NCBI GenBank assembly: GCA_036399175.1
Contig: DASWNP010000025.1
Coordinates: forward strand, 1 to 64,000
DNA: 64,000 nucleotides
Direction of reading: 5' to 3'
From: DASWNP01 sp036399175
GTDB lineage: Bacteria > Acidobacteriota > Blastocatellia > Pyrinomonadales > Pyrinomonadaceae
Part shown: positions 59,518-64,000 of the stretch, one piece after another
Numbering within the stretch: the first letter of the stretch is position 1
Layout: each line of letters opens with the position of its first letter
Position numbers and translations under genes: made by a program
Notes under the pieces: generated by a model
Seen by the model: the letters and a program-made list of their open reading frames with translations, nothing else
What the model was told of the DNA's origin: nothing
The model's database searches: none

Positions 59518-59985
59518 ATGATGCGAATCAGCTTGCGCGCATCTCGCAGAAGAAACGAAGCGCCCGCGCCGACCTCACAAACGCAGCCTGAGCCTCTCTC
59601 GGACGAGATTCTTTCCTGGGCTGAAGTCAACCGCACGCATCGAATCCGCAACGGCGTCTATCAACGCGGCGGTCGCCTCGTCTCCCTTTTGACAGATTTC
59701 GGGCGCATCAACCCCTGCTATCCAGACCGCCCGGCCGATGCGCCCGACACCATCCACTACACGGGCGAAGGCCGACGCGGCGACCAACACCTGAGCCCCG
59801 GCAACCGTGCGCTGCTCGCCGCAATCGAAAGCGGCCACGCCGTCCCGCTCTTCAACAAGCTCGGCACGGGGCGCTGGCAGCACATGGGCTTCTGGCGCGT
59901 CATCGACGCCTCGCACCGCTTCGACCAAAGCGAAAACCGGATGCTCTGGTGGTTCACACTCAAGCGAGTAAATCGTGAATCGTAA
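59518..59985 (+). CDS. Solitary SRA-like (modified-DNA reader) domain protein
   Basis: A 155-residue protein. After about 35 polar, basic residues (MMRISLRASRRRNEAPAPTS) the rest forms one domain: IRNGVYQRGGRLVSLLTDFGRIN, then the hallmark IHYTGEGRRGDQHLSPGNRALLAAIESG and the end GRWQHMGFWRVIDASHRFD. The IHYTGEGR-GDQ-L-GNRAL pattern is that of YDG/SRA domains, closest by eye to the SRA part of ScoMcrA-type restriction enzymes, which read 5-methylcytosine or phosphorothioate DNA. No HNH or other nuclease motif is present in the protein, and no restriction gene is next to it. The last codons (VNRES and stop) lie in a palindromic repeat, so the original C-terminus may be altered. Confidence 0.7.
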   Translation: MMRISLRASRRRNEAPAPTSQTQPEPLSDEILSWAEVNRTHRIRNGVYQRGGRLVSLLTDFGRINPCYPDRPADAPDTIHYTGEGRRGDQHLSPGNRALLAAIESGHAVPLFNKLGTGRWQHMGFWRVIDASHRFDQSENRMLWWFTLKRVNRES

Positions 59986-60092
59986 ATCGTAAATAGAGGC
60001 TGGAGGGCGAATCTTCTCGCCGCTTTCTCTTTCATCTTCGAGCTTCATCAGGCGCAAACGATTCACGATTGACGATTCACGATTTACGAATC
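59968..60092. repeat. Intergenic inverted repeat, TAAATCGT/TGAATCGT theme
   Basis: Left units from 59968 (GTAAATCGTGAATCGTAAATC) and right units 60059-60092 (ATTCACGATTGACGATTC...) are near-complements separated by about 60 bases. The stop of the SRA-like gene lies in the left arm. Confidence 0.8.
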
Positions 60093-60191
60093 TTTTACAT
60101 CCCGTCGCTTGTCGCCTTTTCGCTGTGCTGTTAATCTGGCGCTTCTCCCCGGACAGATTGTGATTCCCCTGAAAGGAGTTTGATTTTCGTG

Positions 60192-60794
60192 ATGAAAAAG
60201 TTCTACGCGGGCGCGCTCGTCGCGGCGCTGACGTTGGTTTTGACGGCGGGGGCGACGGCCTCCGGACTGGGTGACGGCGCGGGCGGCGCTATCGGCGAGA
60301 AGGTGGCCGACTTCAAGCTGCCGGACGCGAAGGGCGCGGAGCGCACTCTGGCTTCGCTGCGCGGCAAAAACGGCACGGTGCTCATTTTCGTTTCGGTGCA
60401 GTGTCCGGTCTCGAACGCATACAACGAGCGGATGGAGAAGCTCGCGCAGGAGTATAAGGCGCGCGGCATCAACGTCGTCGGCATCAACTCGAATGCGACC
60501 GAGACTACGGAAGCCGTCGCGGAGCACGCCCTTGAGAAGGGTCTGAGCTTCCCCATTCTGAAGGACAACGGCAACAAGATTGCCGACCGCCTCGGCGCGC
60601 TCGTCACGCCTGAAGCCTACCTGCTCGACGCCTCCGGCAAGCTCGTCTACCGAGGCCGCATCGACAACTCGCGCAACGGCGATTCGATTACTTCGAGCGA
60701 GCTGCGCGAGAGCATCGACGCCCTGCTCGCCGGAAAGCCCATCGCCAAATCGGAAGCGCGCGCCTTCGGTTGTTCCATCAAGAGAGCTTCCTGA
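60192..60794 (+). CDS. Exported peroxiredoxin/thioredoxin-fold protein (CPVSN type)
   Basis: A 200-residue protein. ATG 60192 (or GTG 60189) follows AGGAG; the signal peptide is MKKFYAGALVAALTLVLTAG. The AhpC/TSA-type fold has VADFKLPDAKGAERTLASLRGK and the active region FVSVQCPVSNAYNERM near residues 67-82, with a single cysteine there in place of CxxC. This CPVSNAYNER form is one I know from Planctomycetes- and Acidobacteria-type thioredoxin-like proteins. A second cysteine lies near the C-terminus (AFGCSIKR). It is four bases upstream of the next thioredoxin-fold gene and surely co-transcribed. Confidence 0.87.
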   Translation: MKKFYAGALVAALTLVLTAGATASGLGDGAGGAIGEKVADFKLPDAKGAERTLASLRGKNGTVLIFVSVQCPVSNAYNERMEKLAQEYKARGINVVGINSNATETTEAVAEHALEKGLSFPILKDNGNKIADRLGALVTPEAYLLDASGKLVYRGRIDNSRNGDSITSSELRESIDALLAGKPIAKSEARAFGCSIKRAS

Positions 60795-60798
60795 AGTT

Positions 60799-61419
60799 AT
60801 GTCGAGACGAAGCCTCAGCGCATTCTCCATCCTCCTGGTCGTCGTCGCGGGCGCGCTCGCTCCAACGCCGTTCGGCAGCCGCGCCCGGTCGGCGCAAGGT
60901 GAGACCAAGAACAGGCCGCCGAGCGTCGAGCTGAAAGTCAATGCGCCCGCCGCGAATGACCTGACGACGGTGCAGGAATTGGACGAGGCCGGGCTCGCCA
61001 GGCTCTTGCAGCGCGAGGGCGTGTCGTCGCAGCAGAACGCGCGCCCTCTGCTCGTCAACTTCTGGGCGACATGGTGCGACCCCTGCCGCGAAGAGTTTCC
61101 AGACCTCGTCAAAATCGACAAAGACTACCGCTCGCGCGGCCTCGATTTCGTCACCATCTCGCTCGACGACGTGAGCGAAATCAACAATCAAGTCCCGCGC
61201 TTCATCCTCAAGATGGGCGCGAGCGCGATTCCGGCCTACCTGCTCAACGTCAAAGACGCGGAAACGGCCATCAGCGCCGTCGATAAACAGTGGCGCGGCG
61301 AGCTGCCCGCCACCTTCCTCTTCAACCGGCAGGGTCAAATCGTCTTCCGCCACATGGGACGCATCAAGCCCAAAGAGCTGCGCAAAGCGTTAGACGAAAC
61401 GATGAACGCGGAACGATGA
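60799..61419 (+). CDS. Exported TlpA-type thioredoxin
   Basis: A 206-residue protein, ATG 60799, with an N-terminal signal peptide (MSRRSLSAFSILLVVVAGAL) and a short basic linker, followed by a thioredoxin domain with LLVNFWATWCDPCREEFPDL; the active site is W-C-D-P-C, cysteines near 93 and 96. ELPATFLFNRQGQIVF holds the cis-proline region. An insertion with QVPRFILKMGASAIPAYLLN lies between. It follows the CPVSN protein closely, so the two may form a periplasmic electron-transfer pair. The gene ends in a palindromic repeat (its last codons, MNAER and stop), directly before purL. Confidence 0.9.
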   Translation: MSRRSLSAFSILLVVVAGALAPTPFGSRARSAQGETKNRPPSVELKVNAPAANDLTTVQELDEAGLARLLQREGVSSQQNARPLLVNFWATWCDPCREEFPDLVKIDKDYRSRGLDFVTISLDDVSEINNQVPRFILKMGASAIPAYLLNVKDAETAISAVDKQWRGELPATFLFNRQGQIVFRHMGRIKPKELRKALDETMNAER

Positions 61420-61488
61420 ACGATGAATTGAAAAACAAGAGCCTTTTCTTTATCATTCATCGTTCCGCGTTCCGCGTTCATCGTTTCC
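61396..61488. repeat. Intergenic inverted repeat, GAACGCGGAACGATGAACG theme
   Basis: Left arm from 61396 and right arm 61454-61487 are near-perfect complements made of GATGAACG/GCGGAACG units. The left arm encodes the C-terminus of the upstream gene; purL starts two bases after the right arm. Confidence 0.85.
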
Positions 61489-61489
61489 T

Positions 61490-63892
61490 ATGAATATCAC
61501 ACCCGAAGTAGTCTCCGCGCACAACCTCACCGAAGAAGAGTTCGCACGCATTAAAGAGCTTTTGGGACGCGAGCCGACGTTCGTCGAGCTGGGCATCTTC
61601 TCTGTGATGTGGTCGGAGCACTGCTCGTATAAGTCGTCGAGGGTACACTTGAAGCGTCTGCCCGTGACGGGCGAGCGCGTCATCGTGCCGCCGGGCGAAA
61701 ACGCGGGCGTCGTGGATGTCGGCGACGGGTGGTGCGCCGCTTTCAAGGTCGAATCTCACAATCATCCCTCGTTCATCGAGCCTTTTCAGGGCGCGGCGAC
61801 GGGCGTCGGCGGCATCCTGCGCGACATCTTCACGATGGGCGCGCGTCCCATCGCCTCGATGAACAGCCTTCGCTTCGGCTCGCTCGAACACAGTGAGCAC
61901 GGGCGGCGCAATCGCGCGCTTTTGGCCGGAGTCGTGGCCGGGATTGCGCATTACGGAAACGCGTTCGGCGTGGCGACGGTCGGCGGCGAAGTCGCCTTCG
62001 ACGATGCTTACGCTTTGAATCCACTGGTCAACGCCTTCGCGCTCGGACTCGTGCGCCGCGACCAGATATTTTTCGGCAAGGCCGAAGGCGTAGGAAACCC
62101 CGTGCTCTACGTCGGCGCGAAGACCGGAAGAGACGGCATTCACGGCGCGACGATGGCCTCCGCCGAGTTTGACGAAGAGGCTCTGGAGAAACGTCCGACC
62201 GTGCAGGTCGGCGACCCGTTCCTCGAAAAGCTCCTGCTCGAAGCCTGCCTCGAAGCCATGCGAAGCGGCGCGGTCGCGGGTATTCAGGACATGGGCGCTG
62301 CCGGTCTCACTTCCTCTTCCTGCGAGATGGCGGCGCGAGCCGGAACAGGCATCGAGATTGATGTCGCGCTCGTCCCTCAACGCGAAGAGGGAATGACGCC
62401 CTACGAAATCATGCTCTCCGAATCGCAGGAGCGCATGCTCATCGTCGCGCACCGGGGGCGCGAGCGTCAGGTCGTAGACATCTTCCGCAACTGGGATTTG
62501 GACGCCGTCGTCATCGGTCGCGTCACGGACACAGGCCGCGTCGTCGTCCTCGAACGCGCCGAGCGCGTCGCCGACATCCCGAGCACGTTTCTCACCGACG
62601 AAGCCCCGCGCTACGAACGACCGATGAAACCCAAAGTCTGGAGTCGGGAGTCTGGAGTCTTCAGTCAAAAGAAAGTCAGGAGTCCGGAGTCTGGAGTCTC
62701 CAGTCAAAAGGCGGAAGGGCTAAACGACCTCGACCTTTCGACAACAGCCTCCGAGCTTCAGCGCACAGACTCCAGACTCCAGACTCCAGACTCCAGACTC
62801 GATTTCAACGAGTCGCTTCGGCGTCTGCTCGCTGCGCCGAACATCGCGTCGAAGCAGTGGGTCTACACGCAGTACGACCATATGGTGAGGACGAATACGG
62901 CGGTGTTGCCGGGCGCAGACGCGGCGGTGGTGCGTATCAAGGAGACGCGTCGGGCGCTGGCGATGTGTCTCGACGGCAACGGTCGTTACTGCGCCGCAAA
63001 CCCGCGCGAAGGCGCGAAGCTCGTCGTCGCCGAAGCGGCGCGAAACGTCGTCTGCGTCGGCGCACGCCCTCTGGCTATCACCAACTGTCTCAACTTCGCT
63101 TCGCCCGAGCGCCCCGAAGTGATGTGGTCGTTCTCCGAAGTCATCGACGGGATGGCCGAAGCCTGCCGCGCCTTTCAGACGCCGGTCATTAGCGGCAACG
63201 TCTCCTTCTATAACGAGACCGAAGGGCGCGGCATTCATCCGACGCCCGTCGTCGGCATGGTCGGCCTCGTCGAAGACGTGCGACGTATCATCCAGCCCGG
63301 CTTCAAACGCGAAGGCGACATCGTTGCCCTCCTGGGCACGACCGGCGACGACCTCTCCATCAGCGAGTATGCATCCATCGTCGAGGGACGCGCCGCCGAA
63401 GAGATGTTCGCGCACGGACGCCTGCCCGCGCTCGACCTCGCGCGCGAGCTGTCCGTGCAGCGCACGACGCTCGCCGCCGCCGAAGAAGGCTTGCTCCGCT
63501 CGGCTCACGACTGCTCCGACGGCGGCCTCGCCGTCGCCCTCGCCGAAAGCTGCTTCTCCACGCTCAACCGCCGAAGCCTCGGCGCTCAAATAGCACTCAC
63601 TTCAAACAGCGACGCCGAAGCCGCGCTCTCACCCGCCGCTCAACTCTTCGCCGAAACGCCCTCGCGCATCATCGTCAGCTTCGACGAAGCCGCGCTTCCG
63701 CGCCTCCAATCAATCGCCGAATCGCACGGCGCACCCTTCCAAGTCCTCGGTCGCGTCGGCGGCAACGCGCTCCGAATCTCCGCCGACGGCGAAACTCTCA
63801 TCGACGCGCGCATCGACGAGCTTGAATCCGAATGGCGCACCTCGCTCGCGCGAAAGCTCAGCGCCGAAGCCATCGCCGCGGCGGCGGAATAA
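61490..63892 (+). CDS. purL: Phosphoribosylformylglycinamidine synthase subunit PurL with an in-frame repeat insertion
   Basis: An 800-residue small-type PurL that makes FGAM from FGAR with ATP and ammonia from PurQ. Motifs: FSVMWSEHCSYKSSR (catalytic histidine near 43), FKVESHNHPSFIEPFQGAATGVGG, IFTMGARPIASMNSLRFG, IQDMGAAGLTSSSCEM and, in the second half, HDCSDGGLAVALAES. The usual small-type length is 720-750. The excess is explained by residues 382-437, which are encoded by a palindromic AGTCTGG-type repeat of exactly 168 bp (56 codons); normal sequence resumes at FNESLRRLLAAPNIASKQWVY. The insertion falls between the two structural halves, so the enzyme may still work. The start ATG 61490 has no clear ribosome binding site. 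Confidence 0.95.
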   Translation: MNITPEVVSAHNLTEEEFARIKELLGREPTFVELGIFSVMWSEHCSYKSSRVHLKRLPVTGERVIVPPGENAGVVDVGDGWCAAFKVESHNHPSFIEPFQGAATGVGGILRDIFTMGARPIASMNSLRFGSLEHSEHGRRNRALLAGVVAGIAHYGNAFGVATVGGEVAFDDAYALNPLVNAFALGLVRRDQIFFGKAEGVGNPVLYVGAKTGRDGIHGATMASAEFDEEALEKRPTVQVGDPFLEKLLLEACLEAMRSGAVAGIQDMGAAGLTSSSCEMAARAGTGIEIDVALVPQREEGMTPYEIMLSESQERMLIVAHRGRERQVVDIFRNWDLDAVVIGRVTDTGRVVVLERAERVADIPSTFLTDEAPRYERPMKPKVWSRESGVFSQKKVRSPESGVSSQKAEGLNDLDLSTTASELQRTDSRLQTPDSRLDFNESLRRLLAAPNIASKQWVYTQYDHMVRTNTAVLPGADAAVVRIKETRRALAMCLDGNGRYCAANPREGAKLVVAEAARNVVCVGARPLAITNCLNFASPERPEVMWSFSEVIDGMAEACRAFQTPVISGNVSFYNETEGRGIHPTPVVGMVGLVEDVRRIIQPGFKREGDIVALLGTTGDDLSISEYASIVEGRAAEEMFAHGRLPALDLARELSVQRTTLAAAEEGLLRSAHDCSDGGLAVALAESCFSTLNRRSLGAQIALTSNSDAEAALSPAAQLFAETPSRIIVSFDEAALPRLQSIAESHGAPFQVLGRVGGNALRISADGETLIDARIDELESEWRTSLARKLSAEAIAAAAE
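62633..62800. repeat. AGTCTGG-type palindromic repeat inserted inside purL
   Basis: Left arm 62633-62709 (AGTCTGGAGTC, AGTCAGGAGTCCGGAGTC units) and right arm 62766-62800 (CAGACTCCAGACTCCAGACTC units). It is the same theme as the element at 58172-58259, and translates in frame as SRESGVFSQ...RLQTPDSRL. Confidence 0.85.
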
Positions 63893-64000
63893 CGCTCGAA
63901 GCATTAGAGTAAGTCCGGAAGTTGTGATTTGAAGCTGCCGCTCGGTCGAGAGGCTGCTACGGCTGCGCCGCCGAGAGGTGCCCGTAGAAGACGCGCGTGT
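63893..64000. other. Window end with no recognised gene
   Basis: The last 108 bases after purL hold no supported feature; a gene beginning or ending beyond the window cannot be judged. Confidence 0.4.

Noticed and set aside
61478..62707. A 409-codon minus-strand frame over the first part of purL
   Set aside because: It is antisense to well conserved PurL motifs and ends in repeat sequence.

Overview
This window is GC-rich bacterial chromosome, gene-dense and mostly housekeeping or accessory metabolism. It has no rRNA, tRNA, transposase, phage or CRISPR array that I can see. Large secreted proteins ending in Calx-beta/DUF4214 modules, several TlpA-type thioredoxins, a CHRD/TIGR03118 protein, giant oxidases and strong perfect GC hairpins between genes suggest an Acidobacteriota-like organism, perhaps class Blastocatellia. 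That is an inference from gene content, not a phylogenetic result.

Layout. 1-4.6 kb: the 3' part of a ClpA/B-type AAA+ gene whose C-terminus looks like a release-factor PCRF domain without GGQ, a 40-residue membrane peptide, an M48 metalloprotease and a CDP-alcohol phosphatidyltransferase-like enzyme. 5.2-12.5 kb: a giant multicopper oxidase of MofA/MnxG/OmpB size followed by a YVTN beta-propeller protein. 13-18 kb: a leftward cluster of a membrane protein, a winged-helix regulator, uppS, a DUF4173-like protein and another membrane protein, with a promoter and palindrome at its head. 18-25.5 kb: a double-domain M16 protease, a secreted TIGR03118/CHRD/DUF4214 protein and an NAD-type isocitrate dehydrogenase. 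25.6-30.5 kb: thiO and three thioredoxin-fold proteins, one fused to CcdA and one with a single active-site cysteine. 30.6-43.4 kb: two secreted subtilases, a DHH phosphoesterase, PepP, an aldehyde dehydrogenase, a 2-hydroxyacid dehydrogenase and small proteins. 43.5-53.2 kb: an SLC13 transporter, an NtrC-type regulator, a duplicated-domain exported protein, a PDZ/GAF/PAS histidine kinase and an outer-membrane barrel candidate. 53.6-63.9 kb: an M16 protease, small proteins, an MBL hydrolase, then purB-purS-purQ and, 2.3 kb further, purL. Between purQ and purL lie a small membrane protein, an SRA-like protein and two thioredoxin-fold proteins.

The most striking system-level feature is a set of intergenic inverted repeats. 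Each arm is a tandem run of short degenerate units (about 6-16 nt) and the window shows several unrelated unit themes (TAAATCGT/TGAATCGT, AGTCTGG, GAACG-ATGAACG, CAGTTTTC, AGCAATCAGC and weaker ones). They sit directly after, or supply, stop codons of at least six genes, and one copy is inserted in frame inside purL as a 56-codon segment. Other points for a second look are the AAA+/PCRF fusion, the oxidase-propeller pair, the CHRD domain inserted into a DUF4214 module, and the solitary SRA-like gene.
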